Positions 1 to 8,333 of a DNA stretch of 64,000 nucleotides are shown here, one piece after another. Source of the DNA: Meridianimarinicoccus sp. MJW13 (GTDB taxonomy: Bacteria; Pseudomonadota; Alphaproteobacteria; Rhodobacterales; Rhodobacteraceae). The notes under the pieces are model-generated. The model did not search any database and was not told the origin of the DNA. It saw only the letters and a program-made list of their open reading frames with translations. Position 1 is the stretch's first letter; each line of letters begins with the position of its first letter. The translations under genes were made by a program, and so were the position numbers. The stretch spans positions 248,001-312,000 of the forward strand of contig NZ_JACNMU010000004.1 of NCBI RefSeq assembly GCF_014901205.1, in the 5' to 3' direction.

Positions 1-536
1 AACAGCAGGGTCTGACGCTCGTCCGGGGCTTCGCCAAGGATGAATTCCAGATCCTCGCGGAAGCCCAGGTCCAGCATCTCGTCGGCTTCGTCCAGCACGA
101 TGGCTCGGATGCCGCTCAGGTCGATGGAGCCGCGGGTGATGTGGTCGCGCAGACGGCCCGGCGTGGCGACGACGACATGCGCGCCCCGTTCCAGCGTGCG
201 CCGTTCGGTGCGCATGTCCATGCCGCCCACACAAGACGCCATGACTGCCCCGGCCTTTTCGTACAGCCAGCCCAGCTCGCGCTTGACCTGCAACGCCAGT
301 TCCCGCGTCGGCGCGATGATCAGCGCCAGCGGTGTGTCCGCCCGCCCGAAGCTCTCGTCCTCGCCCAGAAGGGTCGGCGCGATGGCCAGGCCGAATCCCA
401 GGGTCTTGCCCGACCCGGTCTGGGCCGATACCAGAAGATCCACGCCCACCAGTTCGGGCCGCGAGACGGCCTCTTGCACCGGGGTGAGCGTTGTATAGCC
501 GCGCTGCTGAAGCGCATCTGCGAGAGCTTGTTTCAC
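1..536 (-). CDS. DEAD-box ATP-dependent RNA helicase, N-terminal part (runs off the left edge)
   Basis: The 178 visible residues are the first RecA-like domain of a DEAD-box RNA helicase, an enzyme that unwinds or remodels RNA using ATP. In order: a Q-motif-like TPVQ at 18-21, Walker A AQTGSGKT at 38-45, PTRELALQ (motif Ia) at 76-83, GG at 104-105, TPGRL (motif Ib) at 125-129 and DEAD at 149-152. Motif III and the whole second RecA domain lie outside the window. No ATG is available in frame upstream, so a GTG start at 536 is chosen; it places the Q motif close to the N-terminus, as in short alphaproteobacterial helicases. The family is certain; the subtype (RhlE, DbpA or CsdA) cannot be decided from this half. 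Confidence 0.88.
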   Translation of the reverse strand, partial: MKQALADALQQRGYTTLTPVQEAVSRPELVGVDLLVSAQTGSGKTLGFGLAIAPTLLGEDESFGRADTPLALIIAPTRELALQVKRELGWLYEKAGAVMASCVGGMDMRTERRTLERGAHVVVATPGRLRDHITRGSIDLSGIRAIVLDEADEMLDLGFREDLEFILGEAPDERQTLL

Positions 537-775
537 GAAGTGGTCGTCTTTTCTGGCAAAGCCGGAGCGGCTGCTGTTGCAAACAGCCGCGCGGTCCGGG
601 GACCCACGGCGGCGCGAGTCAAAAATGGGTGATCGATGGCACCTAACGGGTTCTGCGCCCGTTGTATAGGTTCAAACGTTGCGGCGCGCCGCGACGGGAC
701 TTGAACGCCGGGGGGCACGATGGCACTTGAAAAGCTGGACCCGACCCGTGGCACGCCTGAGAAAGGGCCAGATAC
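537..775. other. Divergent intergenic region between helicase and PhoD-like gene
   Basis: This stretch separates two divergently transcribed genes, so both promoters should lie here, but no convincing -35/-10 pair is visible. It holds a short inverted repeat, AACGGG at 645-650 and CCCGTT at 658-663 with a 7-nt loop. On the minus strand that could form a 5'-UTR hairpin of the helicase mRNA. No open frame here looks real. Confidence 0.4.
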
Positions 776-2197
776 GTGACAATGCACCCCTTCCCCGACC
801 GCGCCGGTCCGTTCCTGTATTTTCGCGGGTGGGGCGACGGGCGGCTGGCGCTGGCCGCCCTGAGCCTTTTGCCGCCGGGCGAAACCCCGCCGCCGGTTCA
901 GGCCGGCGGGCGCGAGATCGCGGCGGTCAAACTGCGGGAGCTGGGAGAGGTCACCGCCTGGCGGCACGACTTCGACCTTGGCCCGCAGGACGACGGCTAT
1001 GGTCTGGGCGACAGTCACTATCCGGTGCAGACCGATCTGACCGGCGATCTGCGCATCGCCTTCGCCTCGTGCAATGGCGAGGAAAACGGCGACATGGATC
1101 GTGCGCCCGAAGAACGCAATGCCATGTGGGAACGGCTTGGCCGGAACCACGACCACGCGCCCTTCGCCCTGTTGTTGCAGGGGGGCGACCAGATCTATGC
1201 CGATGAAGCCACCCACGGCCACCCGCTGACCGAAGGCTGGCCCGGCGAAACCCCGCCCGATCTGGACGAGGCCCAGCAGGCTGAAATCACCGAGCACCTG
1301 CGCGCGGCCTTCGTGCAGCGCTATCTGGGGGCCATGGGCAGCCAGGCCTATGGCTGGCTGTCGGCGCGCGTGCCCAGCCTGTGCGTCTGGGACGATCACG
1401 ATATCTGCGACGGCTGGGGCTCGCTGCCCCGCGACCACACGTCCTCGACCCTCGGGCAAACCCTGTTCCGGGTGGCTCGCGAGATGTACTTGCTGTTCCA
1501 GCATGCCGCCACCGAGGACGACGTGGCCACCCTGTTTCTGGACCCGCAGGGGCGCAGCCTGAGTTGGGCGCATGAACTGCCCGGCCTGACCCTGTTTGCT
1601 CCCGATCTGCGGTCCGAGCGGGGCCGGCGCCATGTGATGCGCGAGGCCGGTTGGCAGTCGGTCGAGGCTCTGGAACCGCAGGGCGATCATGTGATGATGG
1701 TGTCCTCGGTGCCGCTGCTGGGGCCGCGCCTGTCGTTGCTGGAAGGGGTCATGCTGATGATCCCGAAGATCCAGCAATACGAGGACGACCTGCGCGACCA
1801 ATGGCAAAGCCGTGCCCATCGCACCGAATGGGTGCGGATGCTGAAACAGATGCTGCGCCTGCGCAAGAAGGCCCCGGTGACGGTGCTGTCGGGCGAGATT
1901 CACCTGGCCACCCGCGCCGAAATGGGGCGCGGCCCGACCCTGATCCATCAGCTCGTCGCCTCGGGTATCGCCCACCGGGCCCCGCCGCAGGCCTTTGCGC
2001 GGTCGCTGGGAACGCTGGCCGGGCTGGGCGCCTCGCCGATCCCTGACCAGAAGATCCGCATCCACCCGCTGCCGGGGCAAAAGCAACGCTATATGGCCGA
2101 GCGGAATTTCCTGGTGCTGGCGCGGACGGGGCGCGACTGGCAGGCGGTCTGGCACCTGGAAGACAGCGGCCCCACACCGGCCCTGCCTTTGACCTGA
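776..2197 (+). CDS. PhoD-like metallophosphoesterase (alkaline phosphatase D family)
   Basis: A 473-residue metallophosphatase of the PhoD-like group. Metal-binding motifs in order are GGDQIYAD near residue 135, WDDHDICDG near 204 and SGEIH near 371, the usual pattern for the binuclear centre of calcineurin-like phosphoesterases. No signal peptide or Tat motif (RRxFL) is seen at the N-terminus, unlike secreted PhoD, so a cytoplasmic phosphodiesterase or phosphatase is more likely; the substrate is unknown. The start is GTG at 776, with GAAAGGG at 761-767 at good spacing; ATG at 782 is the alternative and shortens the protein by two residues. The gene stands alone, diverging from the helicase gene, and ends at a strong terminator. 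Confidence 0.85.
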   Translation: MTMHPFPDRAGPFLYFRGWGDGRLALAALSLLPPGETPPPVQAGGREIAAVKLRELGEVTAWRHDFDLGPQDDGYGLGDSHYPVQTDLTGDLRIAFASCNGEENGDMDRAPEERNAMWERLGRNHDHAPFALLLQGGDQIYADEATHGHPLTEGWPGETPPDLDEAQQAEITEHLRAAFVQRYLGAMGSQAYGWLSARVPSLCVWDDHDICDGWGSLPRDHTSSTLGQTLFRVAREMYLLFQHAATEDDVATLFLDPQGRSLSWAHELPGLTLFAPDLRSERGRRHVMREAGWQSVEALEPQGDHVMMVSSVPLLGPRLSLLEGVMLMIPKIQQYEDDLRDQWQSRAHRTEWVRMLKQMLRLRKKAPVTVLSGEIHLATRAEMGRGPTLIHQLVASGIAHRAPPQAFARSLGTLAGLGASPIPDQKIRIHPLPGQKQRYMAERNFLVLARTGRDWQAVWHLEDSGPTPALPLT

Positions 2198-2202
2198 AAC
2201 AG

Positions 2203-2244
2203 ATCCGGGCCGGGGAAGATCCCTCCCCCGGCCCGGATGATTTT
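2203..2244 (+). terminator. Terminator after the PhoD-like gene
   Basis: A perfect 13-bp GC-rich stem (2203-2215 with 2226-2238, 10-nt loop) is followed by TTTT at 2241-2244. It sits in the 53-bp gap between convergent genes and may act in both directions. Confidence 0.8.
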
Positions 2245-2250
2245 GCCAGA

Positions 2251-3570
2251 TCAGCCCAGAGCTTCGGTCAGGGCGGCGGTCAGCTTGGTGACCAATTCGT
2301 CTATCTGATCGTCCTCGATGATGAACGGCGGGGCCAGCAGGATATGGTCGCCATACTTGCCGTCGCGGGTGCCCGACATCGGATAGCAGATCAACCCGTG
2401 CGCCAGGGCCGCTTTCTTCACCTTCGCCGCCGTCCCCAGCGCCGGGTCAAGCGGGGTCTTGCTGTTGCGATCGGCCACCAGTTCGATGCCCCGGAACAGC
2501 CCGCGCCCACGAATGTCGCCGACGTTGGGATGCTGGCCAAGGGCGGCTTCCAGTGCCGATTGCAGCTTCTCGCCCATCTGTGCCGCGCGCGCCGGCAGGT
2601 CGCGCGTGGTCAGTTCCGTCACCACCGCAAGGGCCGCCGCCGTGGCCACCGGGTGACCCACATAGGTGTGCCCGTGCTGGAAGAAGCCCGAGCCGTCGCG
2701 GATCGCCGCGTAGATGCGGGCGCTGCACATCATGGCACCGATGGGCTGATAGCCCGCGCCCAGGCCCTTGGCGATGCACAGGATGTCGGGGGCCACACCG
2801 TCATGATCGCAGGCAAACAGGTGGCCGGTCCGGCCCATGCCGCACATGACCTCGTCCAGGATCAGCAGCACGCCGTATTGGTCGCAGATTTCGCGGATGC
2901 GCTTGTAGTAGCCATCCACCGAGGGCACCGCCCCCAGCGTCGCGCCAACCACCGGTTCGGCCATGAAGGCCATGACCTTTTCCGGGCCGACGCGCAGGAT
3001 CTCGGTCTCCAATTCGTTGGCGACCCGCTGACCATAGTCGAAGCTGCTCTCGCCCTCGGCCTTCTCGGCGTATTCATAGCAGGGCGCGATATGGGTCATG
3101 TCCACCAGCAGCGGCGCGAATTGCGCCCGACGCCATTCGTTGCCCCCGGCCGACAGCGCGCCCAGCGTGTTGCCGTGATAGCTTTGGCGGCGGGCGATGA
3201 CGTGGCAGCGCTCGGGCTGACCGATCTCCATGTAGTACTGGCGGGCCAGCTTGATCGCGGCCTCGGTGGCTTCGGAGCCGCCCGAGACGAAATAGACCCG
3301 GTCCAGATCGCCCGGCGCATGTTCGATCAGCAGATCGGCCAGCGCCTCGGCGGGTTGCGAGGTCATGAACCCGGTGTGGGCAAAGGCGATCTTTTCCACC
3401 TGCGCCTGCACGGCGGCGATGACGGCGGGGTTGGAGTGGCCCAGGCAGGACACGGCCGCATCGCCGCAATCCAGATAGCGCTTGCCCTGATCATCGATCA
3501 GGTAGGGGCCATCGCCGCTGGCCGCGACGGGCAGGACAGATTTGGTGTGGCGGGGGAAAACATGGCTCAT
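2251..3570 (-). CDS. Class III PLP-dependent aminotransferase
   Basis: A 439-residue fold-type I class III aminotransferase (omega-amino acid or beta-amino acid transaminase group). Visible family features are GGSEATEAAIKLAR in the N-terminal third, LILDEVMCGMGRTG with the cofactor Asp, and IAKGLGAGY with the PLP-binding Lys near residue 268. Length is normal for the family. Its start codon overlaps the stop of the upstream BKACE gene by 4 bp, so the two are translationally coupled. A simple reading of the pair is that this enzyme removes the amino group of a beta-amino acid and passes a beta-keto acid to the BKACE enzyme. That pairing is inference; class III sequences alone do not give substrate. 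Confidence 0.88.
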   Translation of the reverse strand: MSHVFPRHTKSVLPVAASGDGPYLIDDQGKRYLDCGDAAVSCLGHSNPAVIAAVQAQVEKIAFAHTGFMTSQPAEALADLLIEHAPGDLDRVYFVSGGSEATEAAIKLARQYYMEIGQPERCHVIARRQSYHGNTLGALSAGGNEWRRAQFAPLLVDMTHIAPCYEYAEKAEGESSFDYGQRVANELETEILRVGPEKVMAFMAEPVVGATLGAVPSVDGYYKRIREICDQYGVLLILDEVMCGMGRTGHLFACDHDGVAPDILCIAKGLGAGYQPIGAMMCSARIYAAIRDGSGFFQHGHTYVGHPVATAAALAVVTELTTRDLPARAAQMGEKLQSALEAALGQHPNVGDIRGRGLFRGIELVADRNSKTPLDPALGTAAKVKKAALAHGLICYPMSGTRDGKYGDHILLAPPFIIEDDQIDELVTKLTAALTEALG

Positions 3571-4325
3571 GTCCGGGCTCCTTCCAGACGGGTGACAAGG
3601 GCCGCGATCGAGGCGGCGTTATCTTTCCAGGCACTGCCGTTTTCATCGGTCAGGCTGTTTTCGAAACCGACCCGCGCCTGTCCGCCCAGGGCGGCAGCGG
3701 CGGCAAGGCAGGCGTGTTCCTGCGGCCCGAAGGCGCAGACCATCCACGGCGTCTCGGGCAGGCCCGGCGCAGTGAAAACGTCCAGATCGGCGGGTGTGGA
3801 CACCTGGCCCGTCGTATATCGGCCCAGCACGAAGATGCGTTCGGCCTGTTCTGGGCGCACGATGCCCTCGGCCTGCCAACGCGCCAGCAGGCCTGCGTCC
3901 TCGGCGTCATACAGGATGTGCTGCACCCGCGTGCCCTGCGCTGCGCAGGTGCCGTACAGCGTATCGGCCAGATCCGGCGCCCGCGCCACTTCGCGCACCG
4001 AGATCGACGCCCAGCCCGGTTGCACCGCGCGCAGGCAGGCCAGTTGTTCGGGCACATCGAACTTGCCCGCGGATTCGGTGGTGATTTGCAGATCCATGTC
4101 CGGCACGGCGCGGGCAAGCTCGGCCAGCGCTTCGGTATACCGACCCGCGTCCAGCGAATGCTGACCGGCGTCATCGCGCACATGCAGATGCAGCCCCTGT
4201 GCGCCGGCGGCAAAACAGGCGGCAGCGGTGGCGGTGATCTCATCCAGTGTCACTGGCAGGGCGGCATGGTCGGCGTGACCACGGCGCGCGCCGTTGGGGG
4301 CGGCAAGGATATAGGTCTGGGGCAT
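3567..4325 (-). CDS. BKACE-family beta-keto acid cleavage enzyme (DUF849)
   Basis: A 252-residue member of the beta-keto acid cleavage enzyme family, whose founder Kce condenses a beta-keto acid with acetyl-CoA and splits it to acetoacetate and a CoA ester. The zinc-binding HLH of HLHVRD falls at residues 46 and 48, the same numbers as in Kce. The end motif reads VGFEN (219-223), where the family usually has VGLED: the Glu ligand is kept but the next Asp is Asn. The protein is also shorter than most members (about 280-310). AAAGG lies about 9 nt before the ATG. It is the first gene of a two-gene operon with the aminotransferase and diverges from an RpiR regulator. Substrate unknown. Confidence 0.82.
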   Translation of the reverse strand: MPQTYILAAPNGARRGHADHAALPVTLDEITATAAACFAAGAQGLHLHVRDDAGQHSLDAGRYTEALAELARAVPDMDLQITTESAGKFDVPEQLACLRAVQPGWASISVREVARAPDLADTLYGTCAAQGTRVQHILYDAEDAGLLARWQAEGIVRPEQAERIFVLGRYTTGQVSTPADLDVFTAPGLPETPWMVCAFGPQEHACLAAAAALGGQARVGFENSLTDENGSAWKDNAASIAALVTRLEGART

Positions 4326-4395
4326 GGGTGGACGCCTTTCTGCGGTGTGCCCAACAGATCGCCCATCCCGCGTTCGTTTTCAATTTGCCATTTTC

Positions 4396-4409
4396 AGAAC
4401 ATATGTTCT
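4396..4409. promoter_or_regulatory. Perfect 14-bp palindrome, probable RpiR operator
   Basis: AGAACATATGTTCT is a perfect palindrome in the 93-bp gap between the divergent BKACE operon and rpiR-type gene. TTGCCA at 4385-4390 could be a -35 element for the regulator, which would put the palindrome in the spacer and repress it. Regulators of this family bind such dyads as dimers. The assignment rests on position and symmetry. Confidence 0.65.
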
Positions 4410-4418
4410 TTATATGGC

Positions 4419-5309
4419 ATGGATCCGCAATCCGACCTGACCCGCCGCCTGAAGGCACAGATCGACGATCTGCCGCCACGGTTGAAGCATGTGGCCAAGT
4501 ACATCATCGACCACCCCAGTGATTTCGCGCTGGACCCGGTCCGTGTCACCGCCCGAAAAACCGGGGTCAGCGCCAATTCGCTTGTAAGGCTGGCCGAGAA
4601 GATGGGGTTTACCGGCTTCGATGCCTTCCGCACGCCCTTTCGGCAGGCGCTGGCCTCGGACCCCGGCACACAAAGCGGCAACTGGCTGGAGCGGTTGGAG
4701 CAAGACACCCAGACCAGCCAGGCGCAAGCCGCCATGGCCCGCAACGAGATCGACATCGTGACCCGGTCGCTGCGGCTGCTGTCGCAGGATCGGCTGAACC
4801 GCACGGTCACCGCCCTGACCCGCGCCCGCACGGCCTATGTCACCGCCACGCGCGGCAGCTATGCCCTGGCCTATTATCTGCACTATGTGGGCCGCATGGC
4901 GCTGCCGGGGCTGGAACTGATCCCCCGCCACATGGGCACGGCCACCGACGAATTGCTGGACATCGGCCCCGAGGATTGCCTGCTGGCGATCACCTTCTCG
5001 CCCTACTCCACCGAAACAATCCAGTCGATGCGGCTGGCGCGGGAGCGTGGCGCAACGCTGATCCTGCTGTCGGACAGCGAGGTCATCGCCCCAAGGATCG
5101 ACCCCGACATCGTGCTGCATGTGGCCACCCGCAGCGCCCATGGCTTTGACTGCTATGCCGGGGCGATGGCAGTGCTGGATTGCCTTGTGGGGCATCTGTT
5201 CGAAACCGGCGGGGCTGCGGCGCAAGACCGGATGACCCGCTATCAGGCGCTGCGCGATACCACCGGCGCCTATTGGAAGCCGCCCCGCGCGCCCAAACTG
5301 CGCGGATAA
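4419..5309 (+). CDS. RpiR/MurR family transcriptional regulator
   Basis: A 296-residue RpiR-type regulator: an N-terminal helix-turn-helix domain (about residues 5-80) with the family pattern of KHVAKYIIDHP followed by TGVSANSLVRLAEKMGF, then a SIS sugar-isomerase-like effector domain (about 120-260) containing ATRGSYALAYYL and ITFSPYSTETI. SIS domains bind phosphosugars or other small anions. The ATG at 4419 gives the usual N-terminus; there is no recognisable Shine-Dalgarno before it and the presumed promoter is very close, so the mRNA may be leaderless. It diverges from the aminotransferase-BKACE operon and most likely controls it through the palindrome at 4396-4409. Confidence 0.88.
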   Translation: MDPQSDLTRRLKAQIDDLPPRLKHVAKYIIDHPSDFALDPVRVTARKTGVSANSLVRLAEKMGFTGFDAFRTPFRQALASDPGTQSGNWLERLEQDTQTSQAQAAMARNEIDIVTRSLRLLSQDRLNRTVTALTRARTAYVTATRGSYALAYYLHYVGRMALPGLELIPRHMGTATDELLDIGPEDCLLAITFSPYSTETIQSMRLARERGATLILLSDSEVIAPRIDPDIVLHVATRSAHGFDCYAGAMAVLDCLVGHLFETGGAAAQDRMTRYQALRDTTGAYWKPPRAPKLRG

Positions 5310-5315
5310 CACCTG

Positions 5316-6773
5316 TCAGGGGCGGCGCAGGATCACGATATTGCCGTCGCCAAGGGTGCCGCGCAGCAAGGTCAACTCTTGCAAGACGCCCTCCTGATCC
5401 ACGGCGAATTCCGGGATGGCGCGGCGCACGCGCTGTGGAAACGGCACCACCAGCAGCACCGGGGAGGGATCTTCCATCATCGCCATGTATTCCGGCGAAG
5501 TGCGCACCTCGCCCCAGTCGGCCCCGAAAAAGCTGCGGTACAGAACGCCGCCCGGCCCCAGCGAATACACGCGCTCTCCCGGCTGGCGCTGGCTTTCGGC
5601 ATAGGCCAGCGCGCCCGCAAGATCCTGCTTCGGAGCAAGGTAGTTGCGGCTGAGCAGCACCGCCGAGATCAGCACCATAGCCAGAACGCCGCCCCGCCAC
5701 AGCAATGGGCCCAGACGGTCGCGGCCCAGGACCGCGGCAATCCAGTCGGCAATTTGCGCCACCCCGGCCACAATCAGGATCATCATCAGCCCGATATCGA
5801 CGAAGAAGAACCGTGGCCAGATGCGCATGTTCACGGCCATCAGCAGTCCGATGGTGACCACGATGTGCAGCACCACGGCCGGCGCGAACAGCGGCGCGTG
5901 GGGATGCGCCCTCCAAGCCCCGGCAGCGCAAACCACCAGCACCGCCAGGGCCACCAGCGCGGTCAGCCCGCCACCACTGCCCAGGGCCGTGCGCACACCC
6001 TCCAGCACCGTCCACAGCGGGTTCTGGTATTCCTTCATCGGATCGACTGCCGAGGTGCCGCTGACCCCGCCCACGGTGTCGAGCATGCTGGGCACCATCG
6101 GCAGATACACCGCCGCCAGAACCACAAGCCCCAGCCCGGCCCCGATCAGCGGCTGCACCAGCGTTTCGCGCGTAAATTGCCCGCGCAGGGCCCGAACCGC
6201 CACCGTGGCCAGCCACAGCACGCCAAGCGCCAGAAAGAAGGTGGTGCCGGTCAGATGGGTAAAGCCCGCCGCCGCCAGCGCGCCACCGAACCATAGCCAC
6301 GGCGCAAGGCGCGTGGCGTCCATCCCGCGCAGGAAGGCGATCAGCCCCAGCCCGCACCAGAAGGCCAGTTCCGCATAGCCACGCGCGTTCTGCGAAAACC
6401 AGACCTCGTGATAGGACATCGCCACCAGCAGCCCCGAGACATGCGCGATCCGCACCCCCAGAACATCGCGCGCCAGCACCCAGACCGCCGCCACCGTTGC
6501 GGTGCCGAACAGGATCGAGGGCAGGCGCAGCACCCAGGGCGCCTCTCCCCAGACCGCCATCGCCGCCTTGGCTTGCAGGCTGAACAGGTAGTGATGGTTC
6601 ATCTCGAAGTCGTGCATCATCTGCGACCACGGCAGGCGCAGATGTGTGTGCAGTGTCGTCAACTCGTCAAACCACAGCGGCGCATTGGCCCCGATCAGGC
6701 GCAGCCCCAAGGCCAGCACAAGGATCCCCGCAAGGATCGCGTATTGAGATTTCGTCCCGCTCTGCCCAGACAC
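5316..6773 (-). CDS. GT-C fold integral membrane glycosyltransferase (GT39/ArnT-like)
   Basis: A 485-residue polytopic membrane protein. The first periplasmic loop after TM1 carries LWFDEL (D36, E37), the acidic pair typical of GT-C enzymes such as PMT and ArnT that use polyprenyl-phosphate sugars. A second family feature is SQNARGYA near residue 127, followed by many hydrophobic segments to about residue 375 and a soluble C-terminal tail of about 100 residues. Such enzymes glycosylate proteins, lipid A or surface polymers at the outer face of the inner membrane; the acceptor here is unknown. It converges on the RpiR gene with only 6 bp between stops and has no sugar-biosynthesis neighbours. 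Confidence 0.75.
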   Translation of the reverse strand: MSGQSGTKSQYAILAGILVLALGLRLIGANAPLWFDELTTLHTHLRLPWSQMMHDFEMNHHYLFSLQAKAAMAVWGEAPWVLRLPSILFGTATVAAVWVLARDVLGVRIAHVSGLLVAMSYHEVWFSQNARGYAELAFWCGLGLIAFLRGMDATRLAPWLWFGGALAAAGFTHLTGTTFFLALGVLWLATVAVRALRGQFTRETLVQPLIGAGLGLVVLAAVYLPMVPSMLDTVGGVSGTSAVDPMKEYQNPLWTVLEGVRTALGSGGGLTALVALAVLVVCAAGAWRAHPHAPLFAPAVVLHIVVTIGLLMAVNMRIWPRFFFVDIGLMMILIVAGVAQIADWIAAVLGRDRLGPLLWRGGVLAMVLISAVLLSRNYLAPKQDLAGALAYAESQRQPGERVYSLGPGGVLYRSFFGADWGEVRTSPEYMAMMEDPSPVLLVVPFPQRVRRAIPEFAVDQEGVLQELTLLRGTLGDGNIVILRRP

Positions 6774-6840
6774 TGTCGATCACCTACACACAATCGCCCG
6801 GGAAATCCGGCAGGTTCCGGGGCCGCTGTTTACCAGACCG

Positions 6841-6879
6841 TCATGCCCCGCGTGGCGCGCCACCGCTTTCATGGCATGA
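6841..6879. promoter_or_regulatory. Nested palindrome in the divergent gap
   Basis: Outer arms TCATGCC (6841-6847) and GGCATGA (6873-6879) enclose a perfect 12-bp palindrome GTGGCGCGCCAC (6852-6863). It lies between the GT-C gene (minus) and the flippase-like gene (plus). It could be an operator or a hairpin in a 5' leader. No function is known. Confidence 0.35.
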
Positions 6880-7030
6880 CAGGCTGATCTATGGCATGGT
6901 TCGGCGACTCAATCGAGTGTCTCTTGCATCGCACTTAACTTTGCGTCATCGCGACGCGCCATTTCGTGCGGTTGCTGTTTTTCCGGGCCGTTGCGTGCCG
7001 CGTGTGTCTTGCCTTCAAGGGTCGTGTATT

Positions 7031-7978
7031 ATGGCGATGTCGAAAACCACCAAATCCTGGCTTGTGCGGATTGCCGGCTCGGCCATTGCCCTGACCATCC
7101 TGTTCTGGCTGCTGCCCGACGACGCCATCTTCGATGCGCTGAAGGCCCTGCCCGCCGGGGTGTTCGTGCAGGTGCTGCTCCTGTTCCTGCTTGCCCATGT
7201 GGGCGCGGCCCTGAAATGGTGGTGCCTTCTGGGCCGGATCATCCCGGCGACCGTGGCCATTCGCGCGCATTTCTCGGGACTGGCGGCGAACCTGTGTCTG
7301 CCCGGTGCCATTGGCGGCGACGCGGTGCGCGCGGCCATCGCACAATCGTCGGCACGCGACGGCGCGCGGGTCGTGGCCGTGGCGGCGGCGGATCGGCTGA
7401 TCGACATGGTATCGCTGCTGACCATTTCCGTCGTCGGGCTGATGCTGGCCGCTGAGGGCGGCGGCGATCCGGGCCTGCTGCTGGTGGCCGCCCTGTTTGT
7501 AAGCGCGGTATTCATCGGCCTGCTGCTGCTGCCCTGGCTGGTGGATCACCTGTGGCGGCTGGTGCCGCGCCTGCCGGGACAGGGGTTTGCGCGCAAGACC
7601 GTGGCGTCGCTGGGCGATCTGCTGCGCCAGCCCGGTCTTCTGGCACTGGTGCTCTCGGCCTCGCTGGCGGTGCAGACCGCGCTTGTTCTTCTGGCCTTTT
7701 GGCTGGCCACGGCGGCCGGTGCGGATGTGGGCGTGGGGCCTTGGCTGTTCGCCTGGCCACTGGCCAAGATCATCGCCGTGCTGCCGGTGGCCCTGAACGG
7801 GCTGGGCCTGCGCGAGGGCGTGCTGGCGGCGATCCTTGCCCCGTTCGGCGCCGATCCCGCGGGCATCGTGGCCGCCGGGCTGGTCTGGCAGGCCATCATG
7901 TTTGCCGCCGGTGGCTTGGGCGCGCTGCTGCTGTTCCTGGCCCGATCGCAAAAAAAATCGACGGCGTCCGGGGCTTGA
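7031..7978 (+). CDS. Flippase-like / lysylphosphatidylglycerol synthase TM-domain family membrane protein
   Basis: A 315-residue protein with about eight hydrophobic segments, of the UPF0104/AglD-like group (LPG synthetase transmembrane region). Family landmarks are AALKWWCLL, NLCLPGAIGGDAVRA, ADRLIDM and LNGLGLREG. It lacks the soluble MprF synthetase domain, so it is the transmembrane part alone; such stand-alone members are linked to lipid or polyprenyl-linked glycan translocation. The ATG at 7031 has AAGGG about 10 nt upstream; a second ATG at 7037 is possible. It diverges from the GT-C glycosyltransferase, which suggests, but does not prove, a shared envelope-glycan role. Confidence 0.75.
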   Translation: MAMSKTTKSWLVRIAGSAIALTILFWLLPDDAIFDALKALPAGVFVQVLLLFLLAHVGAALKWWCLLGRIIPATVAIRAHFSGLAANLCLPGAIGGDAVRAAIAQSSARDGARVVAVAAADRLIDMVSLLTISVVGLMLAAEGGGDPGLLLVAALFVSAVFIGLLLLPWLVDHLWRLVPRLPGQGFARKTVASLGDLLRQPGLLALVLSASLAVQTALVLLAFWLATAAGADVGVGPWLFAWPLAKIIAVLPVALNGLGLREGVLAAILAPFGADPAGIVAAGLVWQAIMFAAGGLGALLLFLARSQKKSTASGA

Positions 7979-8333
7979 GCCGCGGCGGCTTCGACGCCAT
8001 GCGGGACGGTCTTGGCAAGCAGGATAGTGTGGCCTGACAATGCCGGGGTCACAGTGACGGCACGCCCACCAACTTCATTTTATATATATCTATTTATCAA
8101 CTGGTTACAGGCTGTTTCTCAGATGATCTGGCGCATTTTTTGCGGCCTGATTCTTGCACCTGATCCAGGGAAACCTTCCGGCTGCCAGGCCCAAATTCGT
8201 CGCTGTTTCCAAAGGCCTCGCAGGCATCGGATTTCCTGAATGCTCAAACTTTGATCGCTTCCCCCCCTATACGCCGCCTGACGGATGGTGAAACTATCGT
8301 GTCAATGGTTGACCCCAACTGGCGTGTAAAAAA
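7979..8333. other. 355-bp non-coding gap before the Anbu operon, with an AT-rich tract
   Basis: No open frame here looks real. A strongly AT-rich tract at about 8074-8102 (TTTTATATATATCTATTTAT) stands out in this GC-rich DNA and may be part of the promoter region or a protein-binding site for the four-gene operon that follows. No clear -35/-10 pair, tRNA or hairpin was recognised. Confidence 0.4.

Noticed and set aside
5083-6630. A second minus-strand frame overlapping the GT-C glycosyltransferase
   Set aside because: It is out of frame with the clear membrane protein and gives Gly/Ala/Arg-rich sequence without domains.
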